This document shows, in pieces, positions 1 through 10,387 of a stretch of 64,000 nt of DNA. The DNA comes from Candidatus Absconditabacterales bacterium (GTDB lineage: Bacteria > Patescibacteriota > Gracilibacteria > Absconditabacterales > Absconditicoccaceae). The translations under genes and the position numbers were made by a program. The notes beneath the pieces were generated by a model that was given only the letters and a program-made list of their open reading frames with translations, ran no database searches and was not told the origin of the DNA. Location: the NCBI GenBank assembly GCA_025057375.1, contig JANWWO010000003.1, forward strand, positions 27,325 through 91,324, given 5' to 3'. Position 1 is the stretch's first letter; each line of letters opens with the position of its first letter.

Positions 1-67
1 TGCTATAGTGTTTTTTGGGTGAAAAGCAAGAGAAAAGTAGTGATCATGTCGACATCGTCTCTATTGA

Positions 68-137
68 CCGCTAATTTTTTGCATTTCCAGTTTTTTTTCT
101 CTATACTAATGATGACAGGTCGGCGTGGGTGTCGGAT
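68..137 (+). repeat. Direct repeat copy 1, carrying a promoter-like sequence
   Basis: About 70 bp that recurs at 1728-1797. The last 21 bp (ending GGTGTCGGAT) are identical in both copies, and both share TTTTGCATTTCCA followed by a run of eight T. This copy contains TTGCAT (79-84), a 17-bp spacer and TATACT (102-107), a good match to the promoter pattern seen elsewhere here. It may drive the 399-821 gene or a leader RNA. Confidence 0.6.
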
Positions 138-398
138 GAACACGTGTCGTGGTGCGAATCCACAATTTTCTCTTGCAAATCGTTTTTTTTTTTTATGATG
201 GGGAGGATGAATGTTGCAACATCAGATGATGTTGTTTCCTGATCGGAAATGGTATCGTCCCATGATTTTTTTTCTCTCATGGTCGTCAAAGGAGAAAAAC
301 TGGCTCCTTACGTTGTTTGGGTCAGGGTGTGGTTTTTAAGAATCCACTCCACGCAGTGTGCAAAAACAACACAAAAAGTCTAAAAAATCAAACGTTTT
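108..398 (+). other. Structured leader or non-coding stretch upstream of a lipoprotein gene
   Basis: No convincing gene in either code. The stretch lies between a promoter-like site and the gene at 399. It holds a near-perfect hairpin around 211-228 (CAACATCA, 2 nt, TGATGTTG) and a second inverted repeat around 260-282. It may be a long 5' leader or a small RNA. I do not recognise an RNA family. Confidence 0.3.
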
Positions 399-821
399 AT
401 GCGAAACACATTTCGTTTTTTGATCATCATCGCTATTGGTAGCTTGATGACCATGGTTGGGTCATGTATTCGTGTGCATGATGAGGTTGTTCCACAAAAG
501 AGCGAGAAAAAAATAACTCAATCTTTTGAGCAGATGCAAGTACAAACTTTTTCTTGGACCTCTCCACAGACTAGCTGCTGGAGCGGAATATCGTCCAGGT
601 TGTTGACATCAAGTCCAGGAAAGCGTGTAACTATTGTGATGGAAAATCGTCTTAACTCAAGTGGTCCTGCATCATTTATTGTAGAGAATATTGAAGGTGG
701 GACAAGGTCATTTATTGTTCAGAGTGGACAGAGTGCCTCATTTGTTCCAAGAGCAATAGGGAGTAGTGTTCGTGTGAGAACTACATCTCCATCTACAGTA
801 AATCATTGCATTTCATGGTAG
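399..821 (+). CDS. Small putative lipoprotein, unknown function
   Basis: A 140-residue protein starting MRNTFRFLIIIAIG, with a lipobox-like VGSC near residue 24, so it is probably exported and lipid-anchored. The rest is rich in Ser, Thr and Gly with three more Cys, and has no family I recognise. It has no UGA-coded glycine and ends in TAG, followed by a hairpin. The start follows an A/T-rich leader with no Shine-Dalgarno site. It lies between the two direct repeats, next to another secreted protein, which suggests a small accessory cassette. Confidence 0.65.
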   Translation: MRNTFRFLIIIAIGSLMTMVGSCIRVHDEVVPQKSEKKITQSFEQMQVQTFSWTSPQTSCWSGISSRLLTSSPGKRVTIVMENRLNSSGPASFIVENIEGGTRSFIVQSGQSASFVPRAIGSSVRVRTTSPSTVNHCISW

Positions 822-842
822 TCTGAGTTGTAGTATGTATGG

Positions 843-890
843 ACCAAAGATTGACGTATTATCAAGATACGCATCTTTGGTTCACCTTTT
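843..890 (+). terminator. Hairpin terminator after the 399-821 gene
   Basis: ACCAAAGA (843-850) pairs with TCTTTGGT (874-881), with an inner CGTAT/ATACG pair. It is followed by a T-rich but interrupted tract, so termination is plausible though not textbook. Confidence 0.5.
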
Positions 891-908
891 ATCTTCTTTG
901 ATTTTTCA

Positions 909-1664
909 ATGAAAATCTTTTATAGTATTCTTGCAATACTTTTGCTTTTGCTGATTCCTTCTTTTCTTCCTATTGTTTCTGATAATGGAACCAAAAGTGA
1001 ATGTCTATGATGACGATGATGGATCTACTGTTATACCAACTGATTATATAGATTTTTTCCTCTATGGTATGGGAAAGTAGATGCTGTAGTGTGATTTGAT
1101 GATGGATGATTTGTTGTTTCCCATAGATATATTCCTCGATTATGAGAATCTATTTTGGCCAAAGAAGTTTTTTTGTGATGACAATATGTTTTATGACCAT
1201 GATGAAATCTTTTTTTTAAGAATTGACGTTGATGGGACCTTGTGTCGTCATGAAGCTATGACACGACAGCTCAAATTCCTGTAAAAAATCCTTTATATAG
1301 TGATCTATGTCCAAATAACCAAAGCGATAATGCCATTTTTGATAGAGATAATGGGCTGCTATATTTTCGTTCTTCGTCTGATACATCAATGAATGTTTCA
1401 TGAGTTGTATATCAACTCCGACATTGTGTTTCCCCATTTTTTCTTGATGATGCAAAAATTACATACTTGGATCGTCCATTGGATAACTATCAACACATAG
1501 ACAGAGAGCCATTTTTTTTGCTAGGTGATCAGTATGTCAGTGATAAAAACACTATACGATATAAACATCATGATCTATGACCTCTTGAATACAATTCATC
1601 AATCAATGATGAAAATCATTTTTGTTTGACACAGAAACAATATATTTTCACACTACGAAACTAG
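909..1664 (+). CDS. Secreted or anchored protein, unknown function
   Basis: Only visible when TGA is read as Gly: 251 codons from ATG at 909 to TAG. It starts MKIFYSILAILLLLLIPSFL, a clear signal peptide or membrane anchor. The remainder is rich in aromatics and Asp, with short stretches such as LLGDQYVSDKNTIRY that loosely recall DKNYY-type extracellular repeats; this similarity is weak. At least fifteen UGA codons fall at plausible glycines, several in pairs, which argues that the frame is real. It follows the 399-821 gene after a hairpin, and a direct repeat begins 63 bp after its stop. Confidence 0.6.
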
Positions 1665-1727
1665 ATCGTATAGGTAGAGATGATTCAATGATGCTACAAG
1701 TGATTGCAGATTATGAAAAACCCATCT

Positions 1728-1797
1728 CCGACAGCTAATGTTTTGCATTTCCACGTTTTTTTTCTACTGATATTAGTAGGTCGGCGTGGGTGTCGGA
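1728..1797 (+). repeat. Direct repeat copy 2
   Basis: Second copy of the element at 68-137, in the same orientation. Here it can also fold as nested arms: CCGACA/TGTCGG outside, CCACG/CGTGG, and CTACT/AGTAG inside. It keeps TTGCAT at 1743-1748 but the matching -10 is weaker than in copy 1. The two copies flank a 1.6-kb segment with two secreted-protein genes. Confidence 0.6.
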
Positions 1798-1870
1798 TCG
1801 GTGAGGGGGATTATGATTGAGGATCCATCATCTTGATTGTTTGATTGTTATCTATATCGACTTCTGACTT

Positions 1871-2752
1871 TTAGCCTCCGCTACACATCTTGGTTCCCAT
1901 GATAACCTTTTGGTTGATGAGGGCAAATGTACTTTGGATGCGAGAAAATCCATCTAGGAGTGTTTGTAATTTGGTCTGCCCAAAGCGTACGTCTGCGTAG
2001 ATTTTGGCATTGGTTGCCATGAGTTTGGCTGCCTGATTAGCCATGATTGTTTGTGTAAAGTGATATTCGTTGGCGATAAAACGAGAAACCATCGTTAGAC
2101 ATTGGTTGATGAGTGAGGTGTGGGGAAGCATTTTACCTTTGCCATAATCTGTGAGATGATCAGCGATACGTGCTGCCAAGCCACATAGTGCACGATGACG
2201 ATTGGTCAGTCACCATTTTTCTCGATGATTGCGATAGTAGTCAAGTGGCATAGGACTTGTTCATCCTATCATTTCTCAGGGTTTTCGATAGGTCATGTAG
2301 AGGTTCATAATCTGTCAGGCAGGTGTTCATGCTGGATTGCTTCCCAGTGCTTCGATTTCTGATCTTCGAGAACGAGCGAGCTGGTCAAGTCATGCGCCAG
2401 GATATTGTTCTTGGGGAGATCAACTCAGTCTTCTCATACCGATATCAATGAGATGATCATAGAGATAGGGGCTGTCAGCAAACCATTTCGATCATCAGCG
2501 TGGACAGACGTATCAGGATCCTTGTGATGGAAGGAGATTTTGGGAACAGCAGTAACCTGCGAGATGGTGCATTGCAACTGCTATATCGTCGATAGGATAG
2601 ATGTTGTCAAATCATGGAATTCTCTGAGCATCAAACACAAATTGATTATTTTTGATAAACATGGGGACAAGTGCGCAATCAAATGATCCCAGGGAAACTT
2701 GTTGGGCATGAGATCGTCATCATCGAAGCAGAAGAAGAATGAAAAAAATCAT
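1871..2752 (-). CDS. Secreted protein, unknown function
   Basis: 293 codons with TGA as Gly, ending in TAA. It starts MIFFILLLLRGGRSHAQQVS, a signal peptide with a likely cleavage after SHA. The mature part has several Cys and the C-terminal 100 residues look alpha-helical. No family recognised. The frame stays open above the chosen ATG but there is no other ATG before a TAG near 2931. It is convergent with the preceding repeat and divergent from nusA. Confidence 0.6.
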
Positions 2753-3114
2753 TGTGATGATCACAAAATAAAACGAGATGGATGAGATGATAAGGATAAG
2801 TATAGTGATGATACTACAAAAAAGCAAAAAAATGTGATGATAGATGATGACGAGAGATGAAAAAACTTTTTTGACCCATTGTGTGTATAGATGTGTAATG
2901 AGAACTCGTATATGCTCAGTGGCTGTTTCGTCCTATGAGTGTCTTTTTTATTGAGAGACCAAAACTGAGATGATGGCTGTGATGTCTATCACTATCAGGA
3001 GTATATTCCACAAAAATCACTTGAAAAGAGAAGAAAAATAACTACAAGTAGATCATTGATGAGAATGTACTCCGATTCATCACTGCCTGTCAGATTTTAT
3101 TCTTTTTCTTCTAT
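2753..3114. other. Intergenic region upstream of nusA
   Basis: No supported gene. A 38-codon reading with TGA as Gly (2935-3051, plus strand, ends TAG) is possible but has no homology signal. I do not see a rimP gene, which often precedes nusA in bacteria. The last 20 bp before nusA are pyrimidine-rich, like other leaders here. Confidence 0.4.
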
Positions 3115-4149
3115 ATGAAACTCGATGGTAAAGTAATTCAAGCTGCGATTCTCCAAGTAATCGAAGATTATAAATTCGATGCTAACCAGATTGTTGATAT
3201 TGTTAAAATGGGTATCAAGTCTGCATTTAAGAGGGATTATGAACAGTATAGAAGAGCAAATATTATGGTAGATATTGAAGATAGTGGTGATATCAAATTT
3301 TATCGTATTTTTACTGTCGTCCCTGAGGTAGAGGATGAACAGAATGAAATATCCGTTGATGAAGCGCAGAAACAAGCAGAAGGTATTGAAGTTGGCGAGG
3401 AATTGTATGTTGATATTACGCCCGATAATCTTGAGTTTACGAGAATTGGTGTGCAGTCTGCTGCTCAGACGATCAAACAACACATCAAAGAAATTGAAAA
3501 ACATAGATTTTTTGACAAATTTTCCCAAAAAGAATGAGAACTTCTCAAAGGGAAAGTCACCAAAGTAAATGGAACGACGATCGTTATTGATGTGGATGGT
3601 GTTCCTGTTGTCTTGCCTCCTCAATGACAAATCCCCCAAAAAGATTATGCTGTTGGTGATGATATTTTTGTTTTTTTGAGATCAATCAATAAATGACAGT
3701 GAGGAGCACAGCTTGATGTCACGCAATCATCTCCTGATTTTGTCGAAGCAATCCTCAAAAAAATCATCCCCGAATTGTCAGAAGGATTGATTGAAATCGA
3801 AAAAATCGTCAGAATTCCTGGGAAAAAAACCAAAGTTGTCGTGAGATCATTGCATGAACATCTTGATCCAATTGGGGTCATGCTCGGACAGTGAGGAGAA
3901 AGAATCAACATCCTTTTATCATTGCTTGATGGCGAAAAAGTTGATTTTATTGAATATGAAGATGATATTGAAGAATATATCAGGAAGGTTTTGCAACCAG
4001 CAAAAATTGATCGTGTCGATATCGGGAAAAATGTAGCCAAAGTCTATTGTGCTGAAAACCAAAAATCCCTCGCAATTGGGAAAGGAGCTGCCAATATCAA
4101 GCTTGCAATGCAATTGACAGGGTATAGAATAGATATTTTGTCTTCTTAG
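3115..4149 (+). CDS. nusA: Transcription termination/antitermination factor NusA
   Basis: A 344-residue NusA. It binds RNA polymerase and nascent RNA and modulates pausing, termination and antitermination. Domains in order: N-terminal polymerase-binding domain (about 1-135), S1 (about 137-200), KH1 with MLGQGGERI near residue 255, and KH2 with IGKGAANIK near residue 320. The protein ends after KH2, with no C-terminal acidic repeats. Several glycines are TGA, including one in the KH1 GxxG loop, which is strong evidence for UGA as Gly. ATG follows a T-rich leader. The stop TAG is 8 bp before mnmA, so the two are probably co-transcribed. Confidence 0.95.
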
Positions 4150-4157
4150 TCTGCATA

Positions 4158-5198
4158 ATGGCTCGCTACCTTGTTTGACTCTCATGAGGCGTTGATAGTG
4201 CTCTTGTTGCATCGATGCTTCGTGATCAATGACATGATGTAGTGTGTGGCTTTATGATTACCTACCGCGATGACACACCGCGATGCACTACTCGTCATGA
4301 TTTGGAATCTGCTCGTGCTGTAGCAGATTTTTTGTGATGTCCACTTCATTTGTTTGATTATCGTGATGATTATCATGCAAAAATTATTTCGTTGATGGTG
4401 GCAGAATATCGTCGTGGTCGTACACCCAATCCTGATGTTTGGTGTAATAGTTTGATCAAATTTGATTTATTTGCTCAGGATGCAATGATGTTGGGGGTGG
4501 ATGCGATCGCAACAGGTCATTATGCCACAATTCGTGATTGATCGTTATATCCGTGAGTTGATCCTATCAAAGATCAATCATACTTTCTTTCGAGGTTGAC
4601 TCGTGATCAGCGTCAGTTTGCTTTTTTTCCTTTGGGTGTTATGACCAAAGAAGAGGTTAGGAGACGTGCACATGAGCGTTGATTACCCAATGCAGATCGT
4701 CCTGATAGTCAGTGACTTTGTTTTATCGGCAATGTATCAATCAGGGAGTTTTTGCGTCCATGGATTGAGTCGTCTTCTTGACCACTTATATCTCGTGATG
4801 GGAAAAGAATAGGGACACATACAGGTGCATGGCAGCGAACACGTGGACAGCGTCGTGGTTTGTGACTCTTGCCAGAGTGGTATGTCTATGAGACTGATGT
4901 AGTGTCAAATACTGTCTATGTTTGTCATAAAGAGGACCCTCTCTTATGGTCTGATACAATTATTTGCGAAGATTGGGTATGGCATGATGATCCTGATGGT
5001 CGAAGTGGTTGTTCGTTGGTTGGAAAGGTAAGGTCCAGAATGCAACGATCTCCCTGTATAATGGATCACGAGCAGAAGATTGTGTTTTCTACGCCTGTCT
5101 GGGGAGTTGCGTGTGGTCAGGTTTGTGCAATTGCTGATGCTCAGACGAGGAGGCTGATTGGATCATGAATTATTTCTTCCGTCAAACCTTGATGATAG
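4158..5198 (+). CDS. mnmA: tRNA-specific 2-thiouridylase MnmA
   Basis: A 346-residue ATP-dependent thiolase that makes 2-thiouridine at wobble U34 of Lys, Glu and Gln tRNAs. The N-terminus MARYLVGLSGGVDSAL carries the PP-loop SGGVDS, with glycines encoded by TGA. The paired catalytic cysteines are present: C96 in [13 protein letters not shown] and C188 in DSQGLCFIG. The frame is cut by about eighteen TGA codons and ends at TAG after two of them. It follows nusA closely. The C-terminal beta-barrel is recognisable but divergent. Confidence 0.93.
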
Positions 5199-5319
5199 CT
5201 ATTGGCAAGCAGAAAATAGAGTATGGATCTTGTTTTTGTTGCAACAATTCCTACACCTAAAATACTCTCATCGTGCTTTTTTTTGCTGTGATGTGTCTTT
5301 ATTTTTTTATCTTTGTCTC

Positions 5320-6795
5320 ATGGCAATCGTCCTCTATCTTTGGTGATTTCTCTTGGTTCCTCTTGTAGTGCAGTATGCTTGATTTGCAGCAGATGGACGA
5401 GAAGTCTATGCTTTGCACGGAGGAGCAGTAGTTGTTGCTGTGCTGTTTTTATTATTGTGACCTTCGCGCCAGTCCTCTGTCATTTCTGATGCTGTTGTCC
5501 AAAATCCTTGTGCTGATGACAAGACTCATCAAACAAAAGCAGAAACAATAAGTGAGAAATTGTGTGCGTCTGATGATGCTGTGGTGCAGGAATCTGTTTC
5601 TATGTCCGCTTATCGTGATAATACGCAAGACGATCATGAGGTTCCATCCGTTATGAAAACACCTTGGTATATTCGTGTTGCTATTGTGTGTGCAACCAAA
5701 CTCTGGTCGTTGGTGAGTTTTGCATGGTTGTGTCTTCTTGGTGTTGCTTTGGTTATTCCTGTGTATCCATGGTATTTTGTGGGTGTTGGTAGTATCTTGC
5801 TTATTGTTTGGCTCTGGTGAGGATTGGTTCGTCATCCTTTCCCCTTTTCTTTTTTTGGGTTTGCTATGCATGTCCGTGAGTGGGTGCAATGGATAGGGCT
5901 GTGTGTGGTCTGTGGTGTTGTATTATTGTTTGGCGATAGCGGAAAATTTTCTGTTCGTTTCTTTGTAGGGGTGTCGAGCGTGTTGGTTCTTTTTTGGGTG
6001 TTTCGTGTATGTATCCCTCGTATAAGGCGTATTAGAGGTAGTAAGTTTCGACTGTTTCGTTTATTGACATGAGTGTGGTTTGTTCTCCTTGCTACTATAC
6101 TTTTCCAAGCATTTTTGTTTGCTCGTGGTCATATTATTCAGTCTCGTCAGCATATGTACGCATTGATGAGAGAATATATGATGTATCAATTTCGTTCTTT
6201 TGCTGAGGATGTGTGAAAAGAATCGCCTCTGTGATCTCTCTTTACTCGTTTTGTTTTTCCTCAGACGTCGCTCTCTGTCAGTCAGGATGGTTCTTTTGGT
6301 GAGGGATGAGTATCATGATCATGATTGCTACTTGCTCTCTCGTGAGATGATGCGGAAAGTGAGATATTTGTTCAGGTCTGACGTCGTAAGCACACGGGAT
6401 CTGTGCCGCAAAAAGAAAAAGATCGTGAACCTGACCCAGAGCAGGACACCGTGACTAGTGTCGAGCCAACCTTTAGAGTTATTGTCAGATTCCTTCTTGC
6501 AACCTATCCAAAAACTACTACAAGATATACATTTGCGAATGTGCCCGCTACTGATCCCGATTATCCCTTTTTTGCAACAGCAAGGCATCTCAATATGATA
6601 GGGACAGATGTCGATCCCAATCGTCTTGTGTTGTGCCAAACATTTTTTGTGATGCAAGGGTTGGCTGAAGGATGGACTGTGTCGTGACAATGAACAATTT
6701 TTGAAAAGTATTGGAACGAAGCTCGTCGTCGTTGAGTTGTAGGATCATGTGAGTGGTGAAAGACGGTGCCTGCCTCTTTATATCGTGGTAGATAA
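5320..6795 (+). CDS. Large membrane protein with a C-terminal SLH-like segment
   Basis: 491 codons with TGA as Gly, ending in TAA. Start chosen at ATG 5320 after a T-rich leader; the frame is open upstream to a TTG at 5158 overlapping mnmA. The N-terminal half has several hydrophobic segments (around residues 1-45, 115-165, 185-225 and 245-270), separated by a charged linker. The C-terminal 130 residues are outside the membrane. A stretch reading FANVPATDPDYPFFATARHL resembles the start of an S-layer homology repeat. Function unknown; it could anchor or organise the cell surface. Confidence 0.65.
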
Positions 6796-6812
6796 AAATC
6801 TGTAAAAATCTC

Positions 6813-6841
6813 TTGCATTTTCTTAAAAAAATCTTATTTGT
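6813..6841 (+). promoter_or_regulatory. Putative promoter upstream of the atp genes
   Basis: TTGCAT at 6813-6818 preceded by TCTC, as in other promoters here, then a T/A-rich -10 region near 6834-6839. The -10 is weak. The position, just after the preceding stop and 100 bp before atpC, fits the start of the ATP synthase operon. Confidence 0.35.
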
Positions 6842-6939
6842 GGTCGTTGAATGCGGAAAATGCTAGTTGATATCTGACGTCATTATACGTAGTATTCACG
6901 ATTTTTTTGGAATCAATCTTTTATTTTTCATCACAAAGC

Positions 6940-7206
6940 ATGATTCTGCGTGTGGTTGGTGTCGATGGTGAACTCTATAATTGATCGGTCACCAAAGTAT
7001 TATTGCCTACGGAGAACGGGATTATTGGTATTTTGCCATGACATATTGCTTTGGTGACGACTGTCGTTGCATGATTGGTTTCATATCTTCCTGATACTCT
7101 TTCCACTGATCTTCTTGATTCCTTTGCTGATCATACGCAAACCTTATCGATTTCATGATGATTGGCGATGGTTGATGACGATGTTATTACTGTTATTGCC
7201 CAATAA
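6940..7206 (+). CDS. atpC: ATP synthase F1 epsilon subunit, short form
   Basis: 88 residues with the family signature LLPTENGIIGILPGHIALVT and the C-terminal strand GGLAMVDDDVITVIAQ. This is the beta-sandwich domain only; the usual C-terminal helical hairpin (about 45 residues in E. coli), which regulates ATP hydrolysis, is absent. Five TGA codons fall at conserved or plausible glycines. It is the first gene of the atp cluster, 30 bp before atpG, whereas in most bacteria epsilon is last. Confidence 0.9.
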
Positions 7207-7236
7207 TTCTTTTTTTTTAATCTCCTTTTTGTTTTT

Positions 7237-8133
7237 ATGGCTGATATCAAACAACTCAAGATTAAGATTCATTCTACCAAGAATATCAAAAAGATAACTA
7301 ACGCAATGGAGATTATTTCTACGATTAAGCTTCAAAAAGTCAAAAAACATACAGAAAGCTTGAGAAGATATATGATAGAATTTTTGGGAATGTTATCTGC
7401 TATTGATGGATATACGACATTGTTTCCTGCTTCTTCTCAGACAGATAATGCAAAAGAACTTATTATCTTGGTTTGATCAGAAAAATGATTGTGTGGATCG
7501 TTGAATACGTTATTGTTTAAACAGTTTCATGCACAATACGAATCTAAACAAGGTGCAGTTGTGCTCTTTACGATTGGCAAAAAAGCAAAAGAGTTTGCCT
7601 TCAAACGTGGCTATGACGTTATTGGTGATTGTTCTCTTCGTGATGTGTTTGAGTCTGATGATTTGCGTCCGTTGTATGATGTGCTTGGTGATGCATACGA
7701 ACATAAACGTTACGCCCGTATTACTGTCTATTACAATTACTTTAAAAACACGATGAAACAAATTCCTGTTGGTTTGGATTTGATGCCATTGTCTATGGAG
7801 ACCTGTGATCGTTTTATGAGAGAACTTGATATTGTTCTTCCTTCCAAGGTTTCTACGCGTACCTATAATGCAACGCACATAGAATTGGAGCCAGATAGAG
7901 AGACAATTGTTAAGAAAGCCTATGAAATCATGATGCGTATTATTGTCTATGGTGCCGTCTTACACAATAAAACGGGTGAATTTGCTGCGCGTATGCTTGC
8001 GATGAAATGAGCAAAAGATAATGCAACATCGATTATTTCTTGATTGACATTGGCATACAATAAGGCTCGTCAAGATGCAATTACAAAAGAAGTGTTGGAA
8101 ATTGTGAGTGCAAAAGCTGTCATTGAAGATTAG
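7237..8133 (+). CDS. atpG: ATP synthase F1 gamma subunit
   Basis: 298 residues. This is the central rotor stalk of F1, which couples c-ring rotation to catalysis in alpha3beta3. The N-terminal helix KIHSTKNIKKITNAMEIIS and C-terminal helix GEFAARMLAMKGAKDNA are typical of gamma. The conserved GSEKGLCGSLN has both of its first two glycines written TGA. It starts at ATG after a T-rich leader (TTTTTGTTTTT) and ends in TAG. Confidence 0.95.
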
Positions 8134-8210
8134 TCAGAGATATGATGTGAGAAATGTTCTTCTTTGATGTTTTAGTGTTGTATGTTTTATCTTCTGTTTT
8201 GTTATCTGAT

Positions 8211-9230
8211 ATGACGCTGAGATTATTTTTTGTTTGTCTGCTGCTGTGATTGTATAGTTTGTGAGCCCCCCCTCTCTTTGCAGTTGATATTATTGTCTGA
8301 TCCTGAGTAAAAAATGATCCTTATTATCAAATGAATTCGGCAAATCTCAATACGATGAATTCCTATATTATTCCCGTTGAAAATGATATTGATCCACAAA
8401 ATTATAAAGAATTGAAATATTCTATCTCGTTTGAGGATTGATCTCTTACTTTTCAAAAAGATACAAGTCCTTGATACAAAATAATTCATATTATGTCGTC
8501 GTATGTCGGATACATCTGTTTGTGGTTCATTTTTCTTTTCTTGTGGTATTGGGGTGTTAAAAAAAAAGATTCTGATTTTTGACAAGTTCTTCGTTTGATC
8601 TTTGAGTGAATATGGTGATTTTTTGAAGATATTCTTGGTCATCAGAGGAGTCATTGGATCAAAGTATATGTAGTTTCTTTGTTTTTCATTATTCTTCTTT
8701 CCAACCTTTTTGGTCTGTTTGGAGATGTTATTAGATTTGTTTTCCCTCAATATCTTAGACGGGTGACTGCCCCAACGAGTGAGTTCGAGTCAACGATAGC
8801 AATGGCGTTAATTTCTATACTGATCACTTTTTATGTTCAGATGAAAGCTGTATGATGACCTTTGTCTTTGCTTCATGAGTATGTGCCAGTGACAGGAAAG
8901 TGACTTTTTCAATGATCATGAATACTAACCAAAGCATGAGATATCCTTATCAGTTTATTCATTGGGTTTCTTGATATCGTTGGTGTTGTTGCAAAGGTTG
9001 TATCATTATCAATTAGATTATTTGGGAACATGTCTTCATGAAGTATTTTATTGAATGTTATTTTTATTGGATTTGGTCTTGTGACTGTTGGATTATTATG
9101 ATTTAATATGCCTTTCTGAGTTCCTATTATCATTTATGTTCAATCAATCCTTGTTTCTGTAGTCCAAGCTTTTGTGTTTTCTTTATTGATCGGTATTGGT
9201 TTAGTTATGGCTGATTGAACAAGTGAATAA
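8211..9230 (+). CDS. atpB: ATP synthase Fo subunit a
   Basis: 339 residues. The membrane stator subunit that forms the ion half-channels facing the c-ring. The key arginine lies in VVSLSIRLFGNMSSG near residue 270. The N-terminus is long: MTLRLFFVCLLLGLYS looks like a signal peptide, followed by about 90 extra residues before the usual first helix, so the topology may be N-out after cleavage. Many glycines are TGA. It ends in TAA and is followed by atpE. Confidence 0.93.
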
Positions 9231-9327
9231 GTACGTATTGAACAAATGAAAGTGTAGTTTGTAGTCTTATCATATTTATTATTATTTTATTATACTATTA
9301 TTATTTTTTATTTTTTTTTGTATACTA

Positions 9328-9780
9328 ATGGATCTTAATTTTGTATGAGTTGCTCTTGCGATTGGTGTTACTGGTTTATGAGTGACAATATGTCAATGAC
9401 TTGTTGCGAGAGAAGCTATTGAGGCTCAATGAAAAAATCCAGATCTTGCTGGAACACTTAGGACATTGACTATCTTGTGATTGGCTCTTGTAGAATCTGC
9501 TGCGATTTATGGTTTGGTTGTTGCAATTCTTATCCTTCAAAAAGTTGGTGTTGATTGATTTGCGGCGACTCAGTGACTTGCTGCGTGACTTGCGATTGCA
9601 CTTCCTTGATTTGCTGCATGACTTGGTCAGGGCATGATTGTTATCAATGCAATCAAAGCTGTATTGAGAAATCCTGCTGATACTGCAAATATTAGAACGA
9701 ATATGATTATTTTTATTGCACTTGTAGAATCTGCTGCGATTTATGGATTGGTGACAGCTATTTTGATCCTTAATAAATAA
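9328..9780 (+). CDS. atpE: ATP synthase Fo subunit c, fused double hairpin
   Basis: 150 residues, about twice the usual c subunit, made of two helical hairpins in tandem (four membrane helices). Each half has a Gln in helix 1 (Q23, Q101), a loop containing NP (KNPD, RNPA), and in helix 2 the motif LVESAAIYGLV with the ion-binding Glu (E56, E134), Ser and Tyr. The Gln-to-Glu spacing is 33 residues in both halves, as in sodium-binding c subunits such as that of Ilyobacter tartaricus. By my count ten of 18 glycines are TGA. A 26-bp stretch (9487-9512 and 9721-9746) is identical in the two halves. Confidence 0.93.
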
Positions 9781-9880
9781 GTAAAAAAAACATACTGATC
9801 GTGATAGTGTTGTTGTTTGTGAATTTTAAACATTATTCTTGTCAGTGTTTGTTTTTTCTTTTATTTTTGTCTTCTTTTTG

Positions 9881-10387
9881 ATGATTATTGATTTGGGTCC
9901 TTTGACTATTAAGCTTGATGTTTTGATTATTCAATTTATCAATATTGGGATTTTATTGTATCTGTTCAATAAACTTTTTGGTGAGACGTTGATAGCGGAA
10001 ATTGCTGAAAGAAGAGCAATGACTCGTAAATTGGAACAAGCTGAAAAAGAATATGCTGCGTTGCTTGCTGAAGCAAATGCCCAAAAAGATGCAATTATCA
10101 AAGAGGCATTGGAGCACAAAAAATCTATTATAGAAGAAGCATCGCGTTTGGCAAAAAATGAGAGAGCTGCGATTGTAGAAAAAGCAAAGCAAGAAGCTGA
10201 TCTTATTGTTCTCAAAGCACAACGTGATGCTGAGGCTCAAAAAAAAGATATCGAACAGAAATTTGAACAATGAGTTAAATCTACGGCAGTTGCTATGCTC
10301 AAAAAACTTTTTGCATCCAATAAACAAGTGTCTGATATGTATATTGCGTGACTAGTGGACGAATTTACTCACTCATACAAAGCATAA
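9881..10387 (+). CDS. atpF: ATP synthase Fo subunit b
   Basis: 168 residues. This is the peripheral stalk subunit linking Fo subunit a to F1. It has one N-terminal membrane helix (LIIQFINIGILLYLFNKLF), then a long charged coiled coil rich in Ala, Glu and Lys, typical of b. ATG at 9881 follows a T-rich tract; a TTG at 9839 in the same frame would add 14 hydrophobic residues. The stop TAA overlaps the atpH start by one base (TAATG), implying translational coupling. Confidence 0.9.

Noticed and set aside
2935-3051. 38-codon reading upstream of nusA as a possible small gene
   Set aside because: Short, no homology signal, and nothing like rimP; kept only as a note in the intergenic entry.
3097-3639. 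Long open frame on the minus strand opposite nusA (180 codons)
   Set aside because: It mirrors the real nusA frame, has no domain signature, and nusA itself is unmistakable. Similar mirror frames opposite atpF, atpA, atpD, infB, murA and typA were dropped for the same reason.
5158-5319. Earlier TTG start for the 5320 membrane protein
   Set aside because: It would overlap the mnmA end and lacks a T-rich leader; ATG 5320 has the leader typical of this genome.
7067-7297. Open frame giving a hydrophobic 76-residue protein across the atpC-atpG junction
   Set aside because: It overlaps atpC in another frame; the epsilon-subunit signature in the other frame is decisive.
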